Assembly (NCBI GenBank): GCA_000752215.1
Contig: CCFG01000017.1
Location: 986,920-1,050,919, forward strand
DNA: 64,000 nt
Source: a bacterium MS4
Lineage (GTDB): Bacteria; Bacillota; Clostridia; Oscillospirales; Acutalibacteraceae
Reading direction: 5' to 3'
Positions 1 through 8,796 of the stretch are shown here, in pieces. A program made the translations under genes and the position numbers. The notes below the pieces were generated by a model. The model did not search any database. It was not told the DNA's origin and worked only from the letters and a program-made list of their open reading frames with translations. Position 1 is the stretch's first letter; each line of letters begins with the position of its first letter.

Positions 1-1
1 A

Positions 2-1174
2 AATGTGGACGTCCTCACCCTTTCGGCCACGCCGATTCCGCGCACGCTGAACATGGCGCTGTCCGGCATCCGCGACATGAGCCTGATCGAGGAAGCGCCG
101 CACGACCGCCACCCGGTGCAGACCTATGTGCTGGAGCACGACAGCGGCCTGATCAACGAAGCCATCCGGCGCGAGCTGCGGCGCGGCGGGCAGGTTTACT
201 ACCTGCACAACGACGTCGCCACCATTGAGCGCACCGCCGCCCGCCTGCAGGCGCAGATTCCGGAGGCGCGCATCGGCTTCGGCCACGGCAAAATGAACGA
301 GCAGGAGCTTTCCGAGGTCTGGCGCCGCCTGATCGAGCACGAAATCGACGTGCTCGTCTGCACGACGATCATTGAGACAGGCGTGGACGTGCCCAACGCC
401 AACACGCTGATTATCGAAAACGCGGACCGGATGGGCCTTTCCCAGCTTCATCAGATTCGGGGCCGCGTGGGGCGGTCCAGCCGCCGCGCCTACGCTTACC
501 TGACTTTCACGCCCAACAAGGTGCTGACGGAAATCGCCCAGAAACGGCTTTCCGCCATCCGCGAGTTCACGGAATTCGGCTCCGGCTTCAAAATCGCCAT
601 GCGCGACCTTGAAATCCGCGGCGCCGGGAACATTCTGGGCGGCGAACAGCACGGCCATATGGAAGCCGTCGGCTACGACATGTACCTGCACCTGCTGGCG
701 GAGGCGATCAGCCGCGAGAAGGGCGAAACCCCACCCGAGTACGACCGGGAATGCCTTGTGGATATGCAGATTCAGGCGCATATCCCGGAAAGCTACATTT
801 CCAACCTCAGCCAGCGGCTGGAGATTTACCGCCGCATCGCGGACATCCGCACCCGCGAGGACGCGCTCGACGTGACCGACGAGCTGATCGACCGCTTCGG
901 TGACCCGCCGGAAAGCGTAAACGGCCTGATCGAGGTCGCGCTCCTGCGCAATCTTGCTTCCCAGCTGGGGATTTATGAGATCAAACAGCAGAACGACGTT
1001 CTGCTCCTTTATAAGACAAACATCGACATGAAGCAGGTCGGTTCCCTCATTTCCTCCATGCGTTCCCGCGTGATGCTGAACGCCGGAGCGAAGCCGTACA
1101 TCAGCGTCAAGATCCTTCCGGGCGCCACCCCGCTGGACACTTTGACCGAAATTCTCAACACGATCCGCGAATAA
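2..1174 (+). CDS. mfd: Transcription-repair coupling factor Mfd, C-terminal part (5' end outside window)
   Basis: C-terminal third of Mfd, the ATP-dependent translocase that pushes stalled RNA polymerase off damaged DNA and recruits UvrA. The reading frame is open to the window edge, so the visible 390 residues lack the UvrB-like, RNAP-interaction and Walker A parts. Seen: the helicase motif LTLSATPIPRTLN at the extreme start, the motif V/VI region with ETGVDVPNANT and QIRGRVGRS, then the translocation (TRG) segment around DLEIRGAGNILGGEQHG, and the C-terminal regulatory domain from about residue 250. The stop is followed by about 100 bases before the promoter of the next gene. Identification rests on several family-diagnostic motifs and is secure. 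Confidence 0.97.
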   Translation, partial: NVDVLTLSATPIPRTLNMALSGIRDMSLIEEAPHDRHPVQTYVLEHDSGLINEAIRRELRRGGQVYYLHNDVATIERTAARLQAQIPEARIGFGHGKMNEQELSEVWRRLIEHEIDVLVCTTIIETGVDVPNANTLIIENADRMGLSQLHQIRGRVGRSSRRAYAYLTFTPNKVLTEIAQKRLSAIREFTEFGSGFKIAMRDLEIRGAGNILGGEQHGHMEAVGYDMYLHLLAEAISREKGETPPEYDRECLVDMQIQAHIPESYISNLSQRLEIYRRIADIRTREDALDVTDELIDRFGDPPESVNGLIEVALLRNLASQLGIYEIKQQNDVLLLYKTNIDMKQVGSLISSMRSRVMLNAGAKPYISVKILPGATPLDTLTEILNTIRE

Positions 1175-1250
1175 CGTCATACCGCGCAAAAACTCACCGG
1201 TTTTCCATCAAGGTTTCACACAACCTTCACAAAATCGCCGGGCGGCGCAC

Positions 1251-1279
1251 TGGACAAGCCGGATGGATAAGAGTATAAT
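1251..1279 (+). promoter_or_regulatory. SigA-type promoter of the lipoprotein gene
   Basis: TGGACA at 1251-1256, a 17-base spacer and TATAAT at 1274-1279. It lies about 90 bases before the lipoprotein start, downstream of the mfd stop, so the lipoprotein gene can be expressed separately from mfd. Confidence 0.7.
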
Positions 1280-1369
1280 AATCTGGTGAAACTTGAATCA
1301 GGTCTTGTTGACAGACGAGGCCCGGCACCTGTTCAAATTTTGGCTGCGCACAAGCGCATGGAGGTAGTT

Positions 1370-2512
1370 ATGTTAAAGAAGTCGAAAAAGGTGGTCGCCG
1401 CAGTGCTGGCCGTTGCCATGATAGCAGGCATGACCGCATGTAAAAGCGACAAAAGCTGGGCGATGAAAAACGACAGCCTGACCGCTCCCATCGGAGTATA
1501 TATCTATAATCTGTATTATGCTTACCAGAATGCGCAATCCCTGGCGACGGACTCGTCGAAGCCGCTTCTGGAACAGAAGATCGACGGCAAGGACGCGGAA
1601 GCCTATATTAAAGAAAAAGCACTGAATTCCACAAAGATGCTCTTTGTGATGAACGATAAAATGAAGGAGCTCGGCCTTTCCCTGACCGCGGACGAAACGA
1701 AGTCCATCAGCTCCAGCACGGATTCCCAGTGGGCGCAGGCAAGCTCCACCCTTGAAAAATACGGTATTTCAAAGAGTTCGTTCAATCTTGCGTATTCGGA
1801 CTATTACACCAAATATCAGAAGGTGTTTACGGCCCTCTACGGCAAGGGCGGCAAAAAGGAAGTTTCCGACGCCGACCTGAAAGCCTATTTTGAGAAGAAC
1901 TACACCGACTTTTCCTATTTCCTCAAGCCGCTTTACAACACCGACGCCAACGGCAGCACGGTGATGATCACGGAAGCCGAGCAGGCCGCGTTGGAAAAAG
2001 AGTTCAACGGCTACGCGGCGGACATCAAAGCCGGAAAAATGACCATGCAGCAGGCTGCCGACGCTTATAAAACCTCTTCCAAGCAGACGACCGACCAGCT
2101 TCAGTCCGGAACCGAAATTCTGGACAGCAATTCCGGCTTCCCGACTGATTTTCTCACCCTCTTCTCTTCCATGAAGCCGGGCGAGGTCAAGGCGGCGGAA
2201 ATCTCCGGCACCTATCTGGTCGCGATGAAAAATGACATCACCAAAAAAACCGCCGAGCAGCTCGGTACCGAAAGCACCCGCAGCTCCATTCTGGCCCAGC
2301 TGAAGGGTCAGGAATACTCCGACGAAATCGAAAAGGAAGCGGCGGCGTACACCAACGTTACGCTGAACCAGAAGGCGATCGATTCCTATAAGCCTTCCAT
2401 GTTTGAGACAAAGACCTCCTCCGCGGCGGCAGCATCTTCCGCGGCTGCGGCATCCTCCGCTCCGGCCTCTTCGGCGGCCGCCTCAACGGCAAGCGCCGCA
2501 TCGTCCAAATAA
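1370..2512 (+). CDS. SurA/PrsA-like secreted lipoprotein (foldase-type)
   Basis: Predicted exported lipoprotein of 380 residues. The N-terminus has lysines, a hydrophobic stretch and a lipobox ending MTAC at about residue 24, so it should be lipidated and held on the outer face of the membrane. The body is helical and charged with a SurA-N-like layout, but I do not see a clear parvulin (PpiC) rotamase core, so isomerase activity is uncertain. The last 30 residues are a Ser/Ala-rich low-complexity tail. The ATG at 1370 was chosen over the upstream in-frame start because GGAGG sits 6 bases before it and the signal peptide begins there. Placement of a foldase-like gene after mfd is common in Clostridia (recollection). 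Confidence 0.75.
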   Translation: MLKKSKKVVAAVLAVAMIAGMTACKSDKSWAMKNDSLTAPIGVYIYNLYYAYQNAQSLATDSSKPLLEQKIDGKDAEAYIKEKALNSTKMLFVMNDKMKELGLSLTADETKSISSSTDSQWAQASSTLEKYGISKSSFNLAYSDYYTKYQKVFTALYGKGGKKEVSDADLKAYFEKNYTDFSYFLKPLYNTDANGSTVMITEAEQAALEKEFNGYAADIKAGKMTMQQAADAYKTSSKQTTDQLQSGTEILDSNSGFPTDFLTLFSSMKPGEVKAAEISGTYLVAMKNDITKKTAEQLGTESTRSSILAQLKGQEYSDEIEKEAAAYTNVTLNQKAIDSYKPSMFETKTSSAAAASSAAAASSAPASSAAASTASAASSK

Positions 2513-2527
2513 CCAGCCAAAACAAAG

Positions 2528-2563
2528 TAAGGGCGCAGACAGAAGCTTCTGTCTGCGCCCTTG
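2528..2563. terminator. Bidirectional terminator hairpin
   Basis: A perfect inverted repeat, GGGCGCAGACAGAAG against CTTCTGTCTGCGCCC, sits between the convergent lipoprotein gene and the XRE regulator gene. Flanking A and T bases could serve both strands, though the T-tract is short. Confidence 0.75.
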
Positions 2564-2573
2564 TCATGTGAGG

Positions 2574-2810
2574 TTATTCCCTCTGTTTTTTTCTTGGATA
2601 CGGCGTTTCGACGTCCGTCAGACCGACCAGATAATCTATGCTGGTTCCGTAATACTCTGCCAGCCGAACCAGAACCGATATGGGAACACCCAGCTTCCCC
2701 AATTCATAATCCGAATAGGTTGTCTGCCCAATGGAAAGCAGCCCGGCCAAATCCTTTTGTTTCAGATCCCTGTCTTCTCTTAAATTCCGAATCCTCTCAT
2801 AGACTGTCAT
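2574..2810 (-). CDS. Small XRE-family DNA-binding regulator
   Basis: A 78-residue helix-turn-helix protein of the Cro/CI (XRE) type. The first 60 residues form the domain: RIRNLREDRDLKQKDLAGLL (helices 1-2), then SIGQTTYSDYELGK (recognition helix) and ISVLVRLAEYYGTSIDYLVG (helices 4-5). There is no effector domain, so it should act as a small dimeric repressor or activator of unknown target. The ATG at 2810 follows a GGGTGA box. An upstream in-frame extension exists but it reads through the neighbouring gene and is not credible. It is downstream of and parallel to the gene at 2842-4017 with a 31-base gap, so the two may be co-transcribed. Confidence 0.9.
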   Translation of the reverse strand: MTVYERIRNLREDRDLKQKDLAGLLSIGQTTYSDYELGKLGVPISVLVRLAEYYGTSIDYLVGLTDVETPYPRKKQRE

Positions 2811-2841
2811 GTAAACATCACCCGAAATTATTATGTTTTTA

Positions 2842-4017
2842 TCAATACAGCACCACGGTGCCGCCCTGCACGGCGCAGCTGCACTCATAGCTTTTCTGGG
2901 TCCCCGTCTGCGCGTCAAAGACCGAATTGAACTCAAAGGAATCCTTGTCGTCCGCAAGAATGTAGCGGGCCAGAAGGAACCGGTCGTCCACACAGGCGAA
3001 AAACTCTCCCAGCTCTTTGCTGTACCGCGTGTGGATTTCGGAATTCAGCACGCCGTCCACCCGGTAACCGTCCTCTTCCTCCGTAATCCGGTAGACCCGC
3101 GCGCCGCTGCCGTCGATACTGAACATGGCGGGGGCCTCGTCCTCCTTCAGGTTCAGCTCCGCCACAATCGACTTTTTCCCCGTCATTTTGTCGTAAGCGC
3201 AGATTCTCTGGTCGCCGGTCGGAAAATACTTGACCCGGAAATACAGGCTGCCGCCGTCCATCCCGGCAAAGCGCACCAACCCCGGGGTCCCCGCGCTCAG
3301 GATCAGCTCCAGCGGGGCGCGCTCCTCCCCGGTCTTGACGGCGACAATAAAGTCGAACAACGGGCAAAGCCAGACGTTATCGTTGATATTGTCGCCCAGC
3401 CAGCGGATGTTCCGGAAGCAATGCTCCTTTTCCTCCTCGTCGCCGTGCGGCTGCAAAACCAAAAGCTGTTTCTGCCCGTCCGCCTCATAGGGAATCAATC
3501 CGGCGCTGTCAGCGGTACAGACGCGCGGGTCGCGAACATAATAGTACTTTTCATCGTCAATATCGTAAAGATACGCCACTTTTTCAAAACCGGTCAGCTT
3601 TTTGTAGTCCTCAAACAGCGCCCGGTGCTGCGCGTTCTCTTTGGTATAAATCACCAGATGGCTTTCGTCCAGCGCGGTGCAGTCCGAAAACCCGCCGATA
3701 AAGTTCAGCGTGGCCATATTTCTTTCCGCGCCCGTGTGCTTGTCGATCCGTAAAATCCAGGCATCGCTTTCCCCGCTTTCCATCACGACGATAATGTCCT
3801 CCGGAAAGCTGAAAAAATGCTGTACAAAAGCCGGATTGCTCAGAAAATAGTTCGCGATGATCCGTTCGCGGCGCGTAACGCGGTTATATTCCAGAATAAA
3901 GAGATTGTTGTGGCCTTCCTCTTTTTTCTCTTCTGCATAATAAATAAAATGATCGCTGATTTCAATCAGCACGTCGTTACAGCTTGCAAAGACGTTTCTC
4001 AGATCGACAACCTTCAC
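2842..4017 (-). CDS. Unknown protein, likely beta-propeller-like (391 aa)
   Basis: I do not recognise this gene. The 391-residue product has no signal peptide and no clear membrane segment. It is built of repeated short beta-strand-like blocks alternating with polar turns (for example FILEYNRVTRRERIIANY, WILRIDKHTGAERNMATL, RICAYDKMTGKKSIVAEL), spaced about 45-60 residues apart. This pattern fits a WD40- or YVTN-like propeller that reports values of the kind 'D-K-x-T-G-x-x'. GTG start at 4017 with GGGAGGG 8 bases before it; a TATAAT lies at 4041-4046 on the same strand. It precedes the XRE regulator gene, so a shared transcript is possible. The function is not inferable from sequence alone. 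Confidence 0.7.
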   Translation of the reverse strand: MKVVDLRNVFASCNDVLIEISDHFIYYAEEKKEEGHNNLFILEYNRVTRRERIIANYFLSNPAFVQHFFSFPEDIIVVMESGESDAWILRIDKHTGAERNMATLNFIGGFSDCTALDESHLVIYTKENAQHRALFEDYKKLTGFEKVAYLYDIDDEKYYYVRDPRVCTADSAGLIPYEADGQKQLLVLQPHGDEEEKEHCFRNIRWLGDNINDNVWLCPLFDFIVAVKTGEERAPLELILSAGTPGLVRFAGMDGGSLYFRVKYFPTGDQRICAYDKMTGKKSIVAELNLKEDEAPAMFSIDGSGARVYRITEEEDGYRVDGVLNSEIHTRYSKELGEFFACVDDRFLLARYILADDKDSFEFNSVFDAQTGTQKSYECSCAVQGGTVVLY

Positions 4018-4040
4018 TCCGAATCCCTCCCGTTCTCTTT

Positions 4041-4046
4041 ATTATA
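4041..4046 (-). promoter_or_regulatory. -10 element upstream of the propeller-like gene
   Basis: TATAAT on the minus strand, 24-29 bases before the GTG start at 4017. The -35 region is weak (ATGGAC at a 17-base spacing). Confidence 0.5.
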
Positions 4047-4170
4047 GCATAAAGGACCCGATCGTCCATCCCTGTTTTTGACTTTCCGGACGCTTCCTTT
4101 TTTTCAGATTGATGTTATAATATCAGTGTATAATATTTCAGGCTGTCGATAAAGTCGTTTCTCCTTTTTG

Positions 4171-4279
4171 GCTCCCTCTTTGAGGGAGCTGGCAGGCGAA
4201 TCCCGGACCGGCGAGGTCCTGACTGAAGGGGTTTGCAGAAAACGCACCGAAAAGTTTTTACTCCCTCACGGAGGGAGGC
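4171..4279. repeat. Interspersed palindromic repeat, copy R1
   Basis: Contains CTCCCTCTTTGAGGGAGCT, then a GCAGGCG...GGACCGGCGAGGTCCTGACTGA block, and ends with the palindrome CTCCCTCACGGAGGGAG. The same modules recur at 8358-8747, 33441-34007, 60409-60610 and, degraded, 62562-62662. This accounts for most of the roughly 400-base gap between 4018 and 4422; no credible gene lies in that gap. Confidence 0.8.
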
Positions 4280-4422
4280 TGTTTTCCACTTCCTGACAAG
4301 TTTTTCGATATTCTCTAATATTATCATATCATATTCGTTTTTCAAATAAATGGATGCTTTTTTGTTAGGCGGCTTTCTGCTTTTCCGGATTGCCGAAACA
4401 GAAAGATACGGTGGGGAAAACA

Positions 4423-4671
4423 ATGCTTCAGACAAAACACGGCAGCGTTCTGGAAGTGGATATTCACGGCATGACCGCCGGCGAGGCCAAACGCGGCCTG
4501 GAGCAGCTTTTGACCCGCGCAGACAAAAGCGTTTCGGAAATCCGCGTCATCCACGGTTACAACAGCGGCCAGGTGCTGCGCGACATGGTGCGCAAACAGC
4601 TCAAGCACCCGCGCATTTCCGCCAAGCTCATCAGCCTGAACCCCGGGGAAACGCGCATTCTTCTAAAATAA
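4423..4671 (+). CDS. Small Smr-domain protein
   Basis: An 82-residue stand-alone Smr domain, the fold found at the C-terminus of MutS2 and associated with nicking or RNA-cleaving nuclease activity. The two signature motifs are present: LDxHG-type DIHGMT at residues 13-18 and the glycine-rich loop IHGYNSG at residues 43-49 (family consensus HGxGxG). The ATG at 4423 has GGTGGGG 7 bases upstream; a TTG at 4390 would add 11 residues but lacks a good ribosome site. It is a single-gene unit between repeat R1 and the convergent glycosyltransferase gene. The cellular substrate is unknown. Confidence 0.88.
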   Translation: MLQTKHGSVLEVDIHGMTAGEAKRGLEQLLTRADKSVSEIRVIHGYNSGQVLRDMVRKQLKHPRISAKLISLNPGETRILLK

Positions 4672-4794
4672 CAAGCGGGCAGGAAAACCTGTCCGCTTTC
4701 TGATATCCTGAAAATTTCCCGGGTAATATTGCCGGTTCATTTCCGGGGCAATTTTTTACGGGTCAAAATTCTTCCTTTTTCCGTAAAATTCGGG

Positions 4795-5736
4795 CTATTT
4801 TTTAAATTCCTCGATCAGGAAACGCGGCCTTGCCTTGACTTCGCTGTAGATCTTGCCGACATAGCCGCCCACCACGCCGAGACACAGCAGCTGGATTCCG
4901 CCGAGCAGCCAGATGGAGCAGACGATCGCCGTCCAGCCTGCGACCGCAAGGCCCATAAAATACGAAACCAGCGCGTAGATCAGTCCCAGAATGCTCAGCA
5001 GGGACAGGATGACCCCCAGGGTGGAGATCATTTTCAGCGGCTTTACGCTGAAGGACGTGATGCCGTCCAGCGCGAAGGAAAGCATTTTTTTCAGCGGATA
5101 TTTCGACTCGCCCGCAAAGCGCTCGTTCCGGTCGTAGTACACGTAGTCGCTCCGGTAGCCGATCAGCGGCACGATCCCGCGCAGGAACAGGTTGACCTCT
5201 TTGTATTCGCTCAGCGCGTCCAGCGCGCGGCGGCTCATCAGCCGGTAATCCGCGTGGTTATAGACGACGTCCACCCCGAGCACCTTCATGAATTTATAAA
5301 AGCCCTGCGCGGTGGTGCGCTTAAAAGCCGTGTCCGTCTCGCGCTTGTTGCGCACTCCGTAGACCACGTCGCAGCCGTCGGTAAACTTGTCCACAAACTG
5401 GTCCAGCACTTCAATGTCGTCCTGCAGGTCGGCGTCCAGACTGATCGCGCAGTCGCAGTATTCCTTCGCGGTCATCAGCCCCGCCAGAAGCGCGTTCTGG
5501 TGGCCGCGGTTGTGCGCTAGCTTGATCCCGCTGACCAGCGTATTTTCTTCACAGTACCCGCTGATCATCTCCCAGGTGCGGTCGCGGCTGCCGTCGTCCA
5601 CAAGGAGCATCCGGCTTTTTTCGTCGGCGCGCCCGGCCTTGATCATGGAATTCATTTTGATTGTCAGCCGTTTCACCGTTTCCGGCAAAACCTCTTCCTC
5701 GTTATAGCAGGGTATCACCAAATATACAGTAGGCAT
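4795..5736 (-). CDS. GT2 family polyisoprenyl-phosphate glycosyltransferase (GtrB/DPM1-like)
   Basis: A 313-residue membrane-anchored glycosyltransferase predicted to load a sugar from a nucleotide donor onto undecaprenyl phosphate on the cytoplasmic face. Seen: the GT2 start VYLVIPCYNEEEVL at residues 4-17, the metal-binding DAD in SLDADLQDD near residue 95, and two C-terminal membrane helices (about 230-255 and 265-290), the layout of GtrB/YkcC-type enzymes. The ATG at 5736 has TCGGAGGA 5 bases upstream, better than the in-frame ATG at 5760. It follows the YfhO-type gene with 20 bases between them, so the two form an operon: one makes the lipid-linked sugar and the other probably transfers it outside. 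Confidence 0.92.
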   Translation of the reverse strand: MPTVYLVIPCYNEEEVLPETVKRLTIKMNSMIKAGRADEKSRMLLVDDGSRDRTWEMISGYCEENTLVSGIKLAHNRGHQNALLAGLMTAKEYCDCAISLDADLQDDIEVLDQFVDKFTDGCDVVYGVRNKRETDTAFKRTTAQGFYKFMKVLGVDVVYNHADYRLMSRRALDALSEYKEVNLFLRGIVPLIGYRSDYVYYDRNERFAGESKYPLKKMLSFALDGITSFSVKPLKMISTLGVILSLLSILGLIYALVSYFMGLAVAGWTAIVCSIWLLGGIQLLCLGVVGGYVGKIYSEVKARPRFLIEEFKK

Positions 5737-5756
5737 AATTTCCTCCGATAAGATCG

Positions 5757-8207
5757 TCATTGTGTCGTTTCCGGTGCCTCGGGCGCCGGCCGCACCTCTT
5801 CCGCCGGGAGTTCTTCGTATTTGATCCGGTACGTTTTCCGCTTGCGCGGCTTCCTTTTGTCATACGCCCGGGTTACAAGATAAAATACCAGATACAGCAC
5901 CGCGCCGCCCGCGGAAATCGCCGCGCCCAGCTTCAGGCCCGGCGTCGCGTAGTCGAAGCGGATGACCGACTCCCCGGCCGGCACCTTCACCGCCATGAAC
6001 CCGACGTTTACCTTGGCGATTTCCGCCGGTTTGCCGTTGACCTGCGCGCTCCAGCCGCCTTCCCAGGGGACACTGAAAAACACGAGCCGTTCTTTGTCCG
6101 CGGTAATTTTTGCGGTAAAGCCGCTGTTGTCACGCTCAAAAGAGGAACAGGCTTCCGACTTCCGGTTCATGCAGTCCTCGAAATAGGCGCTCTGCGTAAA
6201 TTCACTGGACTGGAAATCGTCGTTATGAGGAAGAATCCCGGCGTACTTCTGTACGTCGTCGTTTTCCAGCACCAGCGTTTTCAGCAGGAGCAGGTGACGG
6301 CTTTCCTTATCCACCTGTTCGTATTCCGCTCGGGTAATATAGGAATCGTAGCTGAACCCCATGGGGATATAGTAGTCGTTTTCATAAATATTGAAGCCGT
6401 TCTGCACCGCGTAGAACGTCCAGCCGGGCATCGCCGGAGTATCCTCGCCCTCGTCCCCCGCAAAATTCTTGCCGCTCTGCACCGGGTCAAACAGCCAGCG
6501 GCAGCTGGTCAGCCCGCGCAGGCCGTAATACTTGGCCTCCGGCCGCGAACCCACGTCGCGCTGGACGCCGATGGACGGGTAGAAATCCATTATGGAACCC
6601 GGCACAATGCTGTGGAATGCCTGGATCGTCGGAATCTGCCAGTACATGGCCTGATTGTCCATGCCGTCGTAAACGTCGATGCGGCAGTTTTTGGTGTCGG
6701 GCAGCTGGATGTCTTTTCCGCCGTTGAGCGAATACGGAATCAGCTCCCGGTGGGCGTCGTCACTCTGGGTTTTTCCCAGCGCGATGAAAAACAGCGAATA
6801 CAGAACGGAAATCAGGGCCACCCCGCTCATACAGCGGCGGATAAACAGCTTTTTGTCGCGGCGGTACCATTTAAAAATGATCGTCAGCAGGGTCAGGCTT
6901 AAAAGCGAGATCGCCACATAAGTCCAGAAACGGGTGGGGTAATCCTCCAGTCCGAAGGAGGTCACCTTTTGCCCGTCCTGCTGCGTCGTGGTCACCATCA
7001 GCCCGATGGGCAGCGCGATTCCCAGCGTGATGCCGGTCGTCCATTTGATGGCGCTTTTCCAGTCGATGCACTCCCTCTCGAGCGAAATCACCGTCGCAAG
7101 GCTCATCATCAGGGTCAGCATATAGAACCAGCGCGCGTAATACGACGCGTTGAAAAGCTGGAACGCGGAATTCAGGATCGGAATAAAGGCCATCAGGAAC
7201 AGGATGCCCAGCAGCTTTTTCAGCCAGTGCTCCCTGTGCATACGCAAAAAGCCGATGACTCCGGTCATGCTGAACAGCGGCAGCCACGCACCGAGCGAAG
7301 CCCACTTCGCTTCCGACTTCGGGGTAAAGTTGGGCCGGGCCGGAATATCCGGCGGGAAAAAGAAGCATTCCAGAATGTGGACATAGCGCTGGTTCCAGTC
7401 GTAGAGCAGCGCGTTCCAGCCCTCGGGCGGGTTGTCCACCCGCGGGTTCTGGATCACCGCCAGAATGGTCGGTACCAGCAGGACGGCGGCGCACAGGACG
7501 CCGATCACAGCCTCGCAGATAATCAGCAGGAAATCCCTGAGCGTGATTTTCCAGTTGCCGGTTAAAAGACGGGTAAACCCGTAAATCAGCGTAAACACGA
7601 CTTGTCCCACAAAGAAATAGTAATTGACAAAGCAGCAGGCGAACACCGTCACCGCGAAGATGCCGCGCCGCCGAGTATAGATGTATTCGTCCAGCGCCCA
7701 GAGCATCACCGGGAAAAAGACAATCGCCTCATGAAAATGGTTGAAAAAGATATTGTAGACCGAAAAGCCCGAAAACGCGTACAGCATTCCGCCGATAACC
7801 GCGTAGTCCGGATTTTTGACGTACCTTTTCAGATAAAGAAAGCCCGTCAGGGAAGCGCAGCCGAATTTTAAAATCAGCAGCGGGCCCATCAGGTGCGGCA
7901 CCATCCAGCTGGGAAACGGGATGGTCAGCCAGAAAAACGGGCTGCCCAGCAGATAAAACGAATAGGAGCCGATGAAGTTGGCGCCCAGGTCGGTTGTCCA
8001 GCTCCAGCCGATATTGCCGCTGCGCACCGCGTCGTGGCACATCTGGTAAAACGGGACCTGCTGCACATTGAAGTCGCCGTAAAACAGAAAATAACCGTTA
8101 TCAAAAATAATAAAAGGTATGAAAAAGAGAAAAGCTATTCCCATGCCGTAAAGCAGGGCCTTCAAATAATAATTTTGTCTCCCTTTGCGGGTCAGCACAC
8201 CTGTCAA
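5757..8207 (-). CDS. YfhO-family polytopic membrane protein (probable GT-C glycosyltransferase)
   Basis: An 816-residue protein with about 12 membrane helices in residues 15-480 and a large extracytoplasmic C-terminal region (about 510-760), followed by a last helix and a basic tail. This matches the YfhO family, GT-C-fold enzymes shown in Bacillus and Listeria to decorate lipoteichoic acid with sugars from lipid carriers. Diagnostic stretches include GDFNVQQVPFYQ near residue 44 and WSWTTDLGANFIGSYSFY near residue 68. The TTG start at 8207 follows GGGGG with a 7-base gap. Its partner GT2 gene is immediately downstream. The acceptor polymer cannot be told from the sequence. Confidence 0.9.
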   Translation of the reverse strand: MTGVLTRKGRQNYYLKALLYGMGIAFLFFIPFIIFDNGYFLFYGDFNVQQVPFYQMCHDAVRSGNIGWSWTTDLGANFIGSYSFYLLGSPFFWLTIPFPSWMVPHLMGPLLILKFGCASLTGFLYLKRYVKNPDYAVIGGMLYAFSGFSVYNIFFNHFHEAIVFFPVMLWALDEYIYTRRRGIFAVTVFACCFVNYYFFVGQVVFTLIYGFTRLLTGNWKITLRDFLLIICEAVIGVLCAAVLLVPTILAVIQNPRVDNPPEGWNALLYDWNQRYVHILECFFFPPDIPARPNFTPKSEAKWASLGAWLPLFSMTGVIGFLRMHREHWLKKLLGILFLMAFIPILNSAFQLFNASYYARWFYMLTLMMSLATVISLERECIDWKSAIKWTTGITLGIALPIGLMVTTTQQDGQKVTSFGLEDYPTRFWTYVAISLLSLTLLTIIFKWYRRDKKLFIRRCMSGVALISVLYSLFFIALGKTQSDDAHRELIPYSLNGGKDIQLPDTKNCRIDVYDGMDNQAMYWQIPTIQAFHSIVPGSIMDFYPSIGVQRDVGSRPEAKYYGLRGLTSCRWLFDPVQSGKNFAGDEGEDTPAMPGWTFYAVQNGFNIYENDYYIPMGFSYDSYITRAEYEQVDKESRHLLLLKTLVLENDDVQKYAGILPHNDDFQSSEFTQSAYFEDCMNRKSEACSSFERDNSGFTAKITADKERLVFFSVPWEGGWSAQVNGKPAEIAKVNVGFMAVKVPAGESVIRFDYATPGLKLGAAISAGGAVLYLVFYLVTRAYDKRKPRKRKTYRIKYEELPAEEVRPAPEAPETTQ

Positions 8208-8236
8208 ACTGTCGCCCCCATATTCCTGATTAACAT

Positions 8237-8264
8237 ATTATATCACACGGTTTTGTCTGAACAA
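8237..8264 (-). promoter_or_regulatory. Promoter of the YfhO-GT2 operon
   Basis: On the minus strand TTGTTC (8259-8264), a 16-base spacer and TATAAT (8237-8242), about 30 bases before the TTG start. Confidence 0.6.
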
Positions 8265-8357
8265 AGCGAATTTAAAAATTACAAGACTGTTTCTTGCAAT
8301 ATTTACTGTTTGTTATTATATTGGTTATAATGTCGTAAAGAAGGACCGCCGTTTCAG

Positions 8358-8747
8358 GCTCCCTCTTTGAGGGAGCTGGCAGGCGAAGGCCGGACCGGCG
8401 AGGTCCTGACTGAGGGAGTTTCGTCCCCGTTTCCGTACCCTCGTCAATGAAAACCACAGCAGTATCGTGTCGCACAGAGACACTTTGGGGATACCTGGGG
8501 GTGCAGGGGGATTTTATGGAACCCTCCCGCCGGGAATTCAAAATCCCCCTGCGCGTCCTTTGCCTACTTTCGTACAAGATCGAAAGTAGGGGCCTGCCCG
8601 GCCTGAGGGCGAAGCTGACGATCAACTCTTATTTGCGGAGATGCGGACCTGCCGGTCAGCAAGCCCCTACGGAGATGCTCTCAGACAGTTATGCGTGATT
8701 GACTCCCTCCGTCGCGCCGGGCGCGCCACCTCCCTCACGGAGGGAGG
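8358..8747. repeat. Composite interspersed repeat, copy R2, with two long stems
   Basis: Bounded by GAGGGAGCT-type palindromes at both ends. The core (about 8431-8645) is nearly identical to 33601-33815. It contains stem 1, GCAGGGGGATTTT (8503-8515) with AAAATCCCCCTGC (8540-8552), and stem 2, CCTACTTTCG (8563-8572) with CGAAAGTAGG (8581-8590). It fills the 590-base gap between 8208 and 8796. Short open frames in it lack ribosome sites and are not called. Confidence 0.85.
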
Positions 8748-8796
8748 CCAAAAGGCCGGCCTTCTGTAAAATATAAAAAACAAAGGGGAAAATACC

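Noticed and set aside
2833..3753. Long plus-strand frame opposite the propeller-like gene
   Set aside because: Shadow of a G+C-rich real gene; poor ribosome site and arginine/histidine/valine-rich composition. The same reasoning removed the long antisense frames at 9559, 28981, 48822, 51083 and 61213.
4115..4435. 106-codon minus-strand frame over repeat R1
   Set aside because: It is made of repeat sequence and overlaps the start of the Smr gene; no ribosome site.
8447..8698. Open frame MKTTAVSCRTETLWGYLGV... and its relative at 33617-33940
   Set aside because: Both lie inside the structured repeat core, have no ribosome site, and the long stems force the sequence. Similarity follows from the repeat, not from coding selection, as far as I can see.
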